NCBI GenBank assembly: GCA_031177985.1
Contig: JAPSJW010000007.1
Span: 1 to 64,000 of the forward strand
DNA length: 64,000 nt
Source: Microbacteriaceae bacterium
GTDB lineage: Bacteria; Actinomycetota; Actinomycetes; Actinomycetales; Microbacteriaceae
Reading direction: 5' to 3'
Shown here: piece by piece, positions 33,437 to 42,004 of the stretch
How positions within the stretch are numbered: position 1 is the stretch's first letter
Layout of the letters: each line of letters starts with the position of its first letter
The notes under the pieces: model-generated
Databases searched by the model: none
The model's input: only the letters and a program-made list of their open reading frames with translations
What the model was told of the DNA's origin: nothing
Made by a program: the position numbers and the translations under genes

Positions 33437-35595
33437 TCGACCCTCCGCCCTTTCGCGCCCGTGAGGATCACCAGCTGCTGCGTCGCCCGCGTCATGGCTA
33501 CGTAGCGGTCGACGGCTCCTTCGACGCCTGCGCCGAAGCTGTCCGGGTCGACCAGCACGACGAGGTCGAACTCGAGACCCTTCGACAGCTCGGGCGTCAG
33601 AGAGCGGATGCGGTCCGTCCCCTCGAAGTGCGGATGCCCGATGACGCAGGCGGTGCCCTCGGCGTGCCCGGCCGTCCACTCGGCGAGGATCGCGGGGAGC
33701 TCGGCGACCGTCCCGCGACGCACTGCCACACCGCTGCTGCGCACCGATTCGGGCACGTTCGCGTCCGGCAGCGCGGCACGGATGACGGGAGCCGCTTCGG
33801 CCATCACCTTCTCCGGCGTGCGGTAGTTGACGGTCAGCGACGCGAGCTGCACCCGATCGAGACCGACCCGGCGCAGGCGCTCCTCCCACGACTCCGGGAA
33901 TCCGCGTCTCGCCTGCGCTCTGTCCCCCACGATCGTGAAGCTGCGCGAGGGGCACCGGGCCAGCAGCATCCGCCACTCGGCGTCCGTGAGCTCCTGGGCC
34001 TCATCGACGACGATGTGCGCGAAAGGGCCGGCGAGAGAGTCGGGATCCTGCCTGGGAACCGCGTCGTGGTCGTCGAGACTGCTCCGCACATCCGACCAGG
34101 TCAGGATCGTCATGACGTTCATCTCGGAGTCGTCGGAGGCGATGAGGTCGTCGACGACCCGGTCCATGCGCTGGCGATGCGCCGCGGCTGCCGCTTCGAG
34201 CATCCGCGTGCGTCGCGCCTTCCCCGCGTCTCCGATGCGCCTGCGCGCGAGGTCGAGCAGCGGAAGATCCTCGACAGTCCAGGCTCGTGCGTCCTTCCTG
34301 TGCAGCGCGGCCACGGCAAGGGCGTCGAGCTGCGGGGCGCAGCGGCTGAGAAAGGCGGAGGACGACCACAGATCGGCGACCACACCGGCTGGGTCGAGCA
34401 GGGGCCAGGCACGGTTGAACGCCGCGACGAGCTCCCCGTCCTGAGCGAGGGACGCCCGCAACACCCGCATCGGCACCTCCTCGGGGTCGAACTTGGCAAG
34501 CAGGATGTCGAGGAGCTCCTCCCACACCTGCCCTCGTGCCTCGTTGTGGGGAGCACCTCGCTCAGCCGAGGCGAAGGCGTCCTGCCAGTCCTCGCGCTCG
34601 ATGGTGACGTCGAACCAGTCGGTGCCGACGGTGAGGGCGTAGGCCGGTGGCGTCTCGTGATAGCGCACCGCCCGCTCGACCGCCTCGAGCATGGCGACCG
34701 AGGACTTCAGGCGCGCCACGGCGGGATCGGTCTCGGGCGGTGCGGAGACGCCCTCGGGCACGAGACTCCGCAGGGTGCAGGTCTGCACCCCCTCCTCCCC
34801 CAGGCTCGGAAGCACGTCAGACACGTAGGACAGGTAGCCCGCGTTCGGCCCGACGAACAGGATGCCGCTGCTGCTGCGCGAGATGCGCGGGTCGGAGTAC
34901 AGCAGGTAAGCCGCGCGATGCAGAGCGACGACGGTCTTGCCGGTTCCTGGTCCCCCGTCGACGACGAGAGCATCGCGCGCCCCCGCGCGGATGATGGCGT
35001 CCTGGTCGGCCTGGATGGTCGCCAGCACGTCACGCATCCGCGGCGAACGGCTGCTGCCGAGACTCGCGATGAAGGCGGACTGGTCGTCGAGAGCGGCGCG
35101 CCCCTCGAGACCTTCCGGGGTGAACACCTCGTCCCAGTAGTCCGTGATGCGGCCGCGCGTCCACCGGTATCTGCGGCGGCTCACGAGCCCCATCGGCTGG
35201 CCGTGCGTGGCTCCGAAGAATGGCTCCGCTGCCGGGGATCGCCAGTCGATCAGGAGCGCACGACCCTCGTCGTCGGTGAGGCCCAGCCGTCCGACATAGA
35301 CCACCTCACCGCTCTCGAGCACCATACGGCCGAGGCAGAGGTCGGCGCCGAACCGGCGCAGGGTGCGCAGCCGCGCGGTCAGGCGGTGGATCTCGAGATC
35401 GCGCTCGAGCACCTCCTGGCCCGCGCCGACCGGTGCGAGACGCCGGGTGTCGAGGCTGCGCGAGAGCTCGTCGACCGAGCGTGCGAGAGTCGCGGCGAGG
35501 AGAGCGAAGTGGCCGTCGTCGGGGCCGATCAGGTGCGGGTCGGCCTTGGCGGAGAGACGGTCGGGAAGCGCGAAGATGCTGGTGAGCGAGGACAC
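33433..35595 (-). CDS. helR: HelR-type RNA polymerase-associated helicase (rifamycin resistance)
   Basis: 720-residue UvrD-like superfamily I protein of the HelD/HelR group. Motifs: Walker A GGPGTGKTVVALHRAAYLL (about 205), Walker B HIVVDEAQELTDAEW (about 530), GDRAQ, NYRTPEK and VAMTRATQQLVIL near the C-terminus. The N-terminal block (LPDRLSAKADPHLIG, DLEIHRLTARLRTLRRFG, YRWTRGRITDYWDEVFT) matches actinobacterial HelR, which displaces rifamycins from RNA polymerase. A rifamycin-associated-element-like repeat lies 26 bp upstream. The GTG at 35595 has no ribosome site, so the message may have a very short leader. Function in this strain is inferred. Confidence 0.86.
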   Translation of the reverse strand: MSSLTSIFALPDRLSAKADPHLIGPDDGHFALLAATLARSVDELSRSLDTRRLAPVGAGQEVLERDLEIHRLTARLRTLRRFGADLCLGRMVLESGEVVYVGRLGLTDDEGRALLIDWRSPAAEPFFGATHGQPMGLVSRRRYRWTRGRITDYWDEVFTPEGLEGRAALDDQSAFIASLGSSRSPRMRDVLATIQADQDAIIRAGARDALVVDGGPGTGKTVVALHRAAYLLYSDPRISRSSSGILFVGPNAGYLSYVSDVLPSLGEEGVQTCTLRSLVPEGVSAPPETDPAVARLKSSVAMLEAVERAVRYHETPPAYALTVGTDWFDVTIEREDWQDAFASAERGAPHNEARGQVWEELLDILLAKFDPEEVPMRVLRASLAQDGELVAAFNRAWPLLDPAGVVADLWSSSAFLSRCAPQLDALAVAALHRKDARAWTVEDLPLLDLARRRIGDAGKARRTRMLEAAAAAHRQRMDRVVDDLIASDDSEMNVMTILTWSDVRSSLDDHDAVPRQDPDSLAGPFAHIVVDEAQELTDAEWRMLLARCPSRSFTIVGDRAQARRGFPESWEERLRRVGLDRVQLASLTVNYRTPEKVMAEAAPVIRAALPDANVPESVRSSGVAVRRGTVAELPAILAEWTAGHAEGTACVIGHPHFEGTDRIRSLTPELSKGLEFDLVVLVDPDSFGAGVEGAVDRYVAMTRATQQLVILTGAKGRRVD

Positions 35596-35620
35596 GGTCG
35601 ACGATTCTGCGCCCGCAGGG

Positions 35621-35639
35621 GGGTCTGGCGGCAAGCCCC
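35621..35639. promoter_or_regulatory. Rifamycin-associated element (RAE)-like inverted repeat
   Basis: GGGTCTGGC-G-GCAAGCCCC. The RAE consensus as I recall it is the 19-bp repeat GGGGCTTGC-N-GCAAGCCCC: the right arm matches 9 of 9 and the left arm 7 of 9. Flanking G and C runs extend the symmetry to about 35618-35641. A TATAGC (35647-35652, minus) would place the helR start point at or beside the element. Confidence 0.72.
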
Positions 35640-35712
35640 CCTCTGCGCTATATCTTGAAGAGGGAAGAAGAGCGTCGCGCCCCTCCCCTCCTCCCCCGCC
35701 TACGATGAGCGG

Positions 35713-35988
35713 ATGGTCGAGGAGGTCGATCCCACGGAGCTCGCAGACCTGCTGCGTCGCGTTCCGCAGGGCTGGTCGAAGCAGACGGTGGCGGGCATCG
35801 CGTGGGGCCTCAGCCGAGTCGAGCACGTCGGCGGTCGCACGACGACGCTCTCTGCGCACGAGCTCGCCGGAAGCGGGTTCCTCAGCGCGAACGTGTGGCA
35901 CACGACGTCGGGCGACCTGCTGCGCCCGTGCGAGGTGCCGGCGGCCGACGTGATGGCCTTGCTGCGAGGCCTTCCGCCCGCCGACTGA
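35713..35988 (+). CDS. Conserved small protein, unknown function
   Basis: 91 residues, soluble, single domain. The conserved-looking core is GWSKQTVAGIAWGLSRVEH, then SANVWHTTSGDLLRPCEVP. Homologues are sometimes labelled peptide methionine sulfoxide reductase, but no MsrA/MsrB catalytic motif is present, so I do not use that name. TACGAT at 35701-35706 is seven bases before the ATG, so the mRNA is probably leaderless. It is divergent from helR, with the RAE-like repeat between them. Confidence 0.75.
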   Translation: MVEEVDPTELADLLRRVPQGWSKQTVAGIAWGLSRVEHVGGRTTTLSAHELAGSGFLSANVWHTTSGDLLRPCEVPAADVMALLRGLPPAD

Positions 35989-36013
35989 GCGGGAGACTCC
36001 GCGCCGACCGGGC

Positions 36014-36772
36014 TCAGCCCGTCGACCCCTGACCCGGCTGCACGGCGATGTACTGCGGATGCTTCGGCTCGCGGCCGTCGCCTGAGGAGCGGCCCTGCAC
36101 GCGGCGCTGCACCCACGGCAGCAGGTGCTCGCGCGCGAATGCGGCCTCGGCGCGAAGACTCCGCCGCCTGCTGTCCTGCTCGAGAGCGCGGGCCTCGGTC
36201 GGATGCCCGAGCGCCTCGAGCACCTTGGCGGCGACGCGCTCGTGGCCCCAGGCGTTCAGATGGATGCGGTCAGCGGTCCAATACCCCCGCCTGCGGAGCT
36301 CGGCGTCCTCGAACATGTTCACGAAGACCAGCCCGTGCTCTCGGACGAGCTCGGCGAGTGCCCTGGTCAGCAGGCTCCCGCGGGCGTGGATGGTGCGGCC
36401 GAGCGGGATGTTCGCGGTCGGGTCGCCCCCGCTGAGCAGGACGGGCCTGACGCCTTCCGCGAGGCACCGTTCGATCGCGCTCCGGGTGAGTCGGATGAGC
36501 CGGTCCATGTCGGCGCCCGGGCGCATCATGTCGTTCCCGCCCCCGTTGAAGGTCAGCACGTCGGGCTTCAGTGCGAGAGCGGGTTCGAGCTGCTCGTCGA
36601 GGATCGGCTCGAGCAGCCGGCCCCGGATCGAGAGGTTCGCGTACTCGATCGGCTGACCGAGCGCGTGCGCGAGTCCCTCCGCGACGCGGTCCGCCCAGCC
36701 TCGGAGGCTCCCGTCGTCGCGAGGATCGCCGACGCCTTCGGTGAAGCTGTCCCCGATCGCCACGTAACGCAC
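36014..36772 (-). CDS. SGNH/GDSL hydrolase family esterase
   Basis: 252 residues. Block I YVAIGDSFTEGVGD (nucleophile Ser10), block II Gly in NLSIRGR, block III FNGGGND, and block V DRIHLNAWGH (Asp and His) are all present, as in SGNH esterases. No signal peptide, so cytosolic. The C-terminus after about 190 is Arg/Gln-rich and unconserved. The GTG at 36772 lies two residues before the first strand. Confidence 0.9.
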   Translation of the reverse strand: MRYVAIGDSFTEGVGDPRDDGSLRGWADRVAEGLAHALGQPIEYANLSIRGRLLEPILDEQLEPALALKPDVLTFNGGGNDMMRPGADMDRLIRLTRSAIERCLAEGVRPVLLSGGDPTANIPLGRTIHARGSLLTRALAELVREHGLVFVNMFEDAELRRRGYWTADRIHLNAWGHERVAAKVLEALGHPTEARALEQDSRRRSLRAEAAFAREHLLPWVQRRVQGRSSGDGREPKHPQYIAVQPGQGSTG

Positions 36773-36805
36773 CCCGCGAGCCTACGCTTCCCGGCGAAAC
36801 AGCCC

Positions 36806-36842
36806 TTGCGGTTTTGTTAGCCAACGCTTACGTTAGTGCTAA
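36806..36842 (+). promoter_or_regulatory. Promoter and operator of the VOC-arsR-SRPBCC-YCII operon
   Basis: TTGCGG (36806-36811), 17 bp, TACGTT (36829-36834). Two palindromes overlap the spacer and -10: GTTAGCCAAC (36816-36825, 8 of 10 symmetric) and TTAG-TG-CTAA (36833-36842, perfect arms). Likely autorepression site of the ArsR protein encoded downstream. The ribosome site AAAGGA follows before ATG 36861. Confidence 0.65.
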
Positions 36843-36860
36843 GCGACGAAAGGAATCATC

Positions 36861-37217
36861 ATGGGACAGCCGGTAGCGATGTTCGAGATCATCAGCACCG
36901 ACCACGAGCGGCTCGGGCGCTTCTACAGCGACCTCTTCGGCTGGGAGGTCGCTGCCGATCCGAGCTGGGGCGGCTACGCCCTCGTGGACACGAAGTCGGA
37001 TCCTGTGCCCGTGGTCGGCGGCTTCGGCCCCTCGGAGCGCCCCGGCGACACAGGCGTGAAGATCTACGTGCGGGTCGACGACCTCCTCGAGAGCCTGCGC
37101 CGCGCCGAGGAGCTGGGAGGCGCGCGCATCGTCGAGCCGACCGAGCTGCCGGACGGCTTCGGCACGTTCGCGATGTTCAGCGACCCGGACGGCAACGTGG
37201 TGGGGCTCTGGGCGTGA
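36861..37217 (+). CDS. VOC family protein
   Basis: 118 residues: PVAMFEIISTDHERLGRFYSDLFGW at the N-terminus and FAMFSDPDGNVVGLWA at the end, a compact two-module VOC protein like those annotated glyoxalase/bleomycin resistance. Substrate unknown. First gene of a four-gene operon; its stop overlaps the arsR GTG. Confidence 0.88.
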   Translation: MGQPVAMFEIISTDHERLGRFYSDLFGWEVAADPSWGGYALVDTKSDPVPVVGGFGPSERPGDTGVKIYVRVDDLLESLRRAEELGGARIVEPTELPDGFGTFAMFSDPDGNVVGLWA

Positions 37218-37561
37218 GCGCTGTCCCCCGACGCGCCGCCGACCTCCCCGGCGAGGAGGAGACCGACCGGATGCTGCGCGCCCTCGGCGAGCAGCGCCGG
37301 CGGGCGATCCTCCGTCTCGTCACCGACCGCGAGCGCGCGGCGGGCGAGATCGCGGCGGAGTTCGACGTCACCCGGCCCGCCGTGAGCCAGCATCTCACCG
37401 TGCTCAAGGAGGCCGGACTCGTGACCGAACGACGGGAGGGGACGAAGCGTCTCTATCGGGCGAGGCCCGAGGCGGTGGAGCGCCTCCATGCCGCGCTCGA
37501 CGCCATCTGGTCCACGGCCCTCGACCGCGGCCGCGCTCTCGTGGAGGATGACGAGGGATGA
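37214..37561 (+). CDS. ArsR-family winged-helix repressor
   Basis: 115 residues: RMLRALGEQRRRAILRLV, then the recognition helix region TRPAVSQHLTVLKEAGLV and wing RREGTKRLY. The metal-binding Cys of ArsR/SmtB are absent, as in the ArsR group that is coupled to SRPBCC genes and senses organic ligands or none. GTG start overlaps the VOC stop; stop overlaps the SRPBCC ATG. Confidence 0.9.
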   Translation: MSAVPRRAADLPGEEETDRMLRALGEQRRRAILRLVTDRERAAGEIAAEFDVTRPAVSQHLTVLKEAGLVTERREGTKRLYRARPEAVERLHAALDAIWSTALDRGRALVEDDEG

Positions 37562-38043
37562 CCGAGAACGTCCTCGCCTTCACCCGCCCGCCCATCCGCC
37601 AGTCGACCACCGTGCGCGCCGGTCGCGAGCGCACCTTCGACGTCTTCCTCGACCGGCTCGCGGAGTGGTGGCCGCTCGACCCGTTCTCCTACGGGGGCAG
37701 CGCACGCATCCGCACCATCACGGTCGATCGCCGGGTCGGCGGGGAGGTGGTCGAGCACTGGCACGACGGGGAGACGCGATCCTGGGGCACGCTGCTCGGC
37801 TACGAGCCGCCTGCGGCGGTCACCCTCACCTGGAACATCACCGGAAAGCCGACCGAGATCGCTCTGCGCTTCATCGCGCTCGACGAGCGCACGACCCGTG
37901 TCGACCTCGAGCACTACGGCTGGGATCGCCTCTCGGAGGCGGAGCTCGTCGAGGCATGCGCGCTGCCTGGAGGCTACGCCGGCGGTGCGTTCGACGAGGG
38001 ATGGGCGACCATTCTCACCGCCTTCAAGGAGCACCTCGAATGA
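37558..38043 (+). CDS. SRPBCC (AHSA1-like) domain protein
   Basis: 161 residues. STTVRAGRERTFDVFLDRLAEWWP begins a START/Bet v1-like fold; EVVEHWHDGETRSWGTLLGYEPP and FDEGWATILTAFKEHL are typical of AHSA1-type proteins paired with ArsR. It has a hydrophobic ligand cavity in the family; ligand unknown. Overlaps both neighbours by four bases. Confidence 0.9.
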   Translation: MTENVLAFTRPPIRQSTTVRAGRERTFDVFLDRLAEWWPLDPFSYGGSARIRTITVDRRVGGEVVEHWHDGETRSWGTLLGYEPPAAVTLTWNITGKPTEIALRFIALDERTTRVDLEHYGWDRLSEAELVEACALPGGYAGGAFDEGWATILTAFKEHLE

Positions 38044-38342
38044 ACTGGTATCTGCTGAAGCTCATCGCCCACCGCCCGGACTTCGCGGTCACCATGACCG
38101 CCGAGGAGCAGGCGACGATGGAACGGCACGCCGACTACTGGACGCAGCACCTGCGAGAGGGCACAGCCCTGATCTTCAGCCCGGTCGGCGACCCGGACGG
38201 AGTCTGGGGCATGGCGGTGGCTCGCGCGGCGGACCGCGACGGTGCCGAGGCACTGACCCGGTCTGATCCCGCGGTGCTCGAGGGGGTCGGCACCTACCGC
38301 ATCCTCGATCTGCTCCTCCCGGTGACGGTGCAGGACGTCTGA
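38040..38342 (+). CDS. YCII-related protein
   Basis: 100 residues of the YCII/DGPF-like fold: MNWYLLKLIAHRPDF, ERHADYWTQHLREGTALIFSP and ALTRSDPAVLEGVGTYRI. The fold is ferredoxin-like with a conserved His-Asp pair; activity unknown. Fourth gene of the operon, ATGA overlap with the SRPBCC gene. Confidence 0.87.
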   Translation: MNWYLLKLIAHRPDFAVTMTAEEQATMERHADYWTQHLREGTALIFSPVGDPDGVWGMAVARAADRDGAEALTRSDPAVLEGVGTYRILDLLLPVTVQDV

Positions 38343-38369
38343 GCGGCGATCGCCCGCTACCGTGGCGGC

Positions 38370-39443
38370 ATGGTGCTCCGCCTCACGCAAGCCGACGCCC
38401 GACGGATCGCGGTGCGCGCCCAGCTGCTCGAGGAGCCCCGGCCGACCTCGGTGCTCGAAGTCGTGCGGAGGCTGACGCTGCTGCAGATCGATCCGACGGC
38501 GGCGATCGCGCCCAACGCCGACCTCGTGCTCTGGAGCAGACTCGGGTCGGCCTATGACCCCGCAGAGCTGCGAAAGGCGCTCGAGCACGACCGCTCCCTC
38601 TTCGAGCTGGACGCCCTGATCCGCCCGATGGAGGATCTGCCGCTGTACCTCGCCGAGCTGTGGTCGGCGCCGCTCCGTGAGGGCTCCCGCACCTGGCTGG
38701 AGGCGAATGCGGCCTTCCATCGCGACGTGCTCGCCCGGCTGCGGGAGGCCGGACCGCTCCGCTCCCGCGACATCCCCGACACGGCCGCGGTGCCGTGGCG
38801 CTCCACCGGGTGGTCGAACGACCGCAATGTGACCCAGCTGCTCGAGATCCTCGTGCACCGCGGCGAGGTGGCGATCTCGAGACGGGAGGGCCGGGAGAGG
38901 TTCTTCGACCTCGCGGAACGGGTCTATCCGGACGTCCCGGCCGTCACCGTGGACGAGGCGCGGCGGATGCGCGACCAGCGGCGCCTGCACGCGCTCGGCA
39001 TCGCGCGCGAGAAGGCGGCGGCGCAGGCGATCGAGCCCATCCACGTCGGTGCCGCCGGTGAACCGGCCGAGGTCGAGGGCGTCAAGGGGGTGTGGCGGGT
39101 GCACCCCGACTACCTGGGAGGGGAGCTCGAGCCGCGCACGGCGCTGCTCTCCCCCTTCGACCGCCTGCTGCACGACCGGGTGCGCATGACGGCGTTCTTC
39201 GAATTCGAGTACGCCCTCGAGATGTACAAGCCCGCGGCGCAGCGGCGGTGGGGGTACTTCGCCCTTCCCGTGCTGCACGGCGACCGTCTAGTCGGCAAGC
39301 TCGACGCGCTCGCCGACCGCAAGGCGGGCGTGCTCAGAGTGCACGCCCTGCACGAGGATCAGCCCTTCACGGCCGAGATGCGCGACGCGGTCGACGAGCA
39401 GCTCGACGACCTGTGCCGCTGGCTCGGGCTCGAGCGCTCCTAG
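38370..39443 (+). CDS. YcaQ/AlkX-like winged-helix DNA glycosylase family protein
   Basis: 357 residues of the HTH_42 family (tandem winged helices). LTLLQIDPTAAIAPNADLVLWSRLG carries the catalytic QxD motif of YcaQ/AlkX-type interstrand-crosslink glycosylases; AlkZ has QxQ. Later LLSPFDRLLHDR and YFALPVLHGDRLVGKLD are family signatures. Unhooking of nitrogen-mustard-type crosslinks is the known family role; its substrate here is inferred. It may be cotranscribed with the operon upstream (27 bp gap). Confidence 0.87.
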   Translation: MVLRLTQADARRIAVRAQLLEEPRPTSVLEVVRRLTLLQIDPTAAIAPNADLVLWSRLGSAYDPAELRKALEHDRSLFELDALIRPMEDLPLYLAELWSAPLREGSRTWLEANAAFHRDVLARLREAGPLRSRDIPDTAAVPWRSTGWSNDRNVTQLLEILVHRGEVAISRREGRERFFDLAERVYPDVPAVTVDEARRMRDQRRLHALGIAREKAAAQAIEPIHVGAAGEPAEVEGVKGVWRVHPDYLGGELEPRTALLSPFDRLLHDRVRMTAFFEFEYALEMYKPAAQRRWGYFALPVLHGDRLVGKLDALADRKAGVLRVHALHEDQPFTAEMRDAVDEQLDDLCRWLGLERS

Positions 39444-39459
39444 TCCTCCGCGGGCGCCG

Positions 39460-40164
39460 TCACTCCTCGCCGAACCCCGACTCGACGAGCTCAACGAGGG
39501 CGCGCACCGCAGTGTCGGCGTCCTCGCCGTCCGCCTTGATCCGCACCTCGCTGCCCTGCGGCAGTCCGAGCGACATGATGCGCAGCAGGCTCTTGGCGTC
39601 GACCTCGTTCACGGTCACCGATGCGGAGAAGGTGCTCGCGAGCTTGACGAACTCGGCAGCGGGACGCGCGTGCAGGCCGGACCGGTTGCGCAGCGTCGCC
39701 GTCGCGCTCACCGCGCCGTGGTCCCCAGCCGGACCCTCGGACGCCGAGGCGGCGGCGCCCTCCGCCGGTGACCCTCCAGACGCCTGCGCCGCAGCCGAGA
39801 GGGCTGCCGCCAGCACGGCCTCGAGGTCGTCGCCCGTGGCCGCGCTCACCGCGGCCGCGACCGATCCCTCGACGATCGGCGCATCGGCGATCCTCACGCG
39901 ATCCCGTTGAGCGTCGTCGAGGAAGTCGAGCGCGGTCTCGGCGGTGAGCACCGCAGAGCCCAGGTCGCACAGCACGACGACTCCGCCACCGTCGTCCGCC
40001 TCCGCGATGGCCGCCGACACCCTGTCGAAGCTCGTGCCGATCCTGCCGTCGTCGGTGCCGCCCGCGGCGATGAGCCGCACGTCCTGCGCCATCTGGGCCG
40101 CGAGCTCGACGATGCCCTCCGCGATCTTCGCCGAGTGCGAGACGATGACGAGACCGACGGTCAT
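39460..40164 (-). CDS. dhaM: PTS-dependent dihydroxyacetone kinase phosphotransferase subunit DhaM (EIIA-HPr fusion)
   Basis: 234 residues. The EIIA-Man-like domain (about 1-125) has the phospho-His in LVIVSHSAKIAEG; an Ala/Ser/Gly-rich linker leads to an HPr domain (about 150-234) with the active His in NRSGLHARPAAEF. The EI fragment found in some enterobacterial DhaM is absent. It relays phosphate from PEP via EI and HPr to DhaL-bound ADP. The ATG overlaps the dhaL stop. Confidence 0.94.
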   Translation of the reverse strand: MTVGLVIVSHSAKIAEGIVELAAQMAQDVRLIAAGGTDDGRIGTSFDRVSAAIAEADDGGGVVVLCDLGSAVLTAETALDFLDDAQRDRVRIADAPIVEGSVAAAVSAATGDDLEAVLAAALSAAAQASGGSPAEGAAASASEGPAGDHGAVSATATLRNRSGLHARPAAEFVKLASTFSASVTVNEVDAKSLLRIMSLGLPQGSEVRIKADGEDADTAVRALVELVESGFGEE

Positions 40165-40799
40165 GAAGCGGATGCCGTGTCGGCGGCCGCGCGCAGCAGC
40201 AGTGCGGTCGACACAGCACCCGGGTCGCGGTGTCCGATCGCCCGCTCCCCCAAGTAGCTCGCCCGTCCCTTGCGGGCGACGAGAGCATCCGTCGTCTCTG
40301 CACCGCGCTCGGCGGCTTCCGCAGCGACGGAGAGCACCTCCGCCCCGCCGGCACCCGACTGCGCTGCGGCCGATGCGGCATCCACGGCGGGCGTCCAGGC
40401 GTCGATCATCGTCTTGTCGCCGACCTCCGCCTTTCCCCGCAGCACGACGCCATCGCGCGCTGCCGTCAGGAACGCCACGACGGCGTCCGCGTCGAGCGAG
40501 TCCGCGTCGGCGACCGCCTGGGCGCCCTTCAGGTAGGCGGTGCCGTAGAGCGGGCCTGAGGCTCCGCCGACCGTGGAGATCAGCGTCGTCGCGACGAGCT
40601 TGAGAACATCGCCCGGGCGGGCCTCGGCCGGCAGGTCGTCGAGCTTCGCGAGCACCGCGGTGAAACCGCGGTCGAGGTTCTCCCCGTGATCGCCATCACC
40701 GATCTCGCGATCGAGGGTGATCAGCTCGGTCTTGTGCTCCGAGACGACCTCTGCGCTCCGAGAGACCCAGGCCCTGGCCCAGGCGGTGTCCAATCCCAT
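40161..40799 (-). CDS. dhaL: Dihydroxyacetone kinase ADP-binding subunit DhaL
   Basis: 212 residues, all-helical nucleotide-binding subunit. LDREIGDGDHGENLDRG carries the Mg2+-binding Asp residues, and TLISTVGGASGPLYG and YLGERAIGHRDPGA line the nucleotide site. ADP is a permanent cofactor phosphorylated by DhaM. Five bases separate it from dhaK. Confidence 0.95.
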   Translation of the reverse strand: MGLDTAWARAWVSRSAEVVSEHKTELITLDREIGDGDHGENLDRGFTAVLAKLDDLPAEARPGDVLKLVATTLISTVGGASGPLYGTAYLKGAQAVADADSLDADAVVAFLTAARDGVVLRGKAEVGDKTMIDAWTPAVDAASAAAQSGAGGAEVLSVAAEAAERGAETTDALVARKGRASYLGERAIGHRDPGAVSTALLLRAAADTASAS

Positions 40800-40804
40800 T
40801 CCGT

Positions 40805-41803
<999 letters not shown>

Positions 41804-42004
41804 CTGTCCCTCTCTTCCGCTCGCGGCCGACTCGCCTGCGAGTCCGCCGAGCCCACGCTACGCCCGCCGACGCTTCCCCCGGTAGTGCCGATGACGCGCC
41901 GGAGGAACTGGCGCTGTTACCGGAGCGTTACGCGGGTCTAGTGTGAGAGACGCCCCGCCGGGGACGGCTGCGCTGGGCAGCCGGCGAGTGAGAGGAAGGT
42001 CAGC
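41804..42004. promoter_or_regulatory. Divergent control region dhaK / glpF
   Basis: 201 bp between two glycerol/DHA operons. Toward glpF, TTACCG and TAGTGT at about 16-17 bp spacing precede AGGAAGG and the GTG. GTTAC is repeated within ACCGGAGCGTTACGCG and could be an operator. No regulator gene is adjacent. Confidence 0.4.

Noticed and set aside
35713-35988. Peptide methionine sulfoxide reductase for the 91-residue protein
   Set aside because: No MsrA GCFW or MsrB RxCxN catalytic motif; the single Cys in RPCEVP does not fit either.
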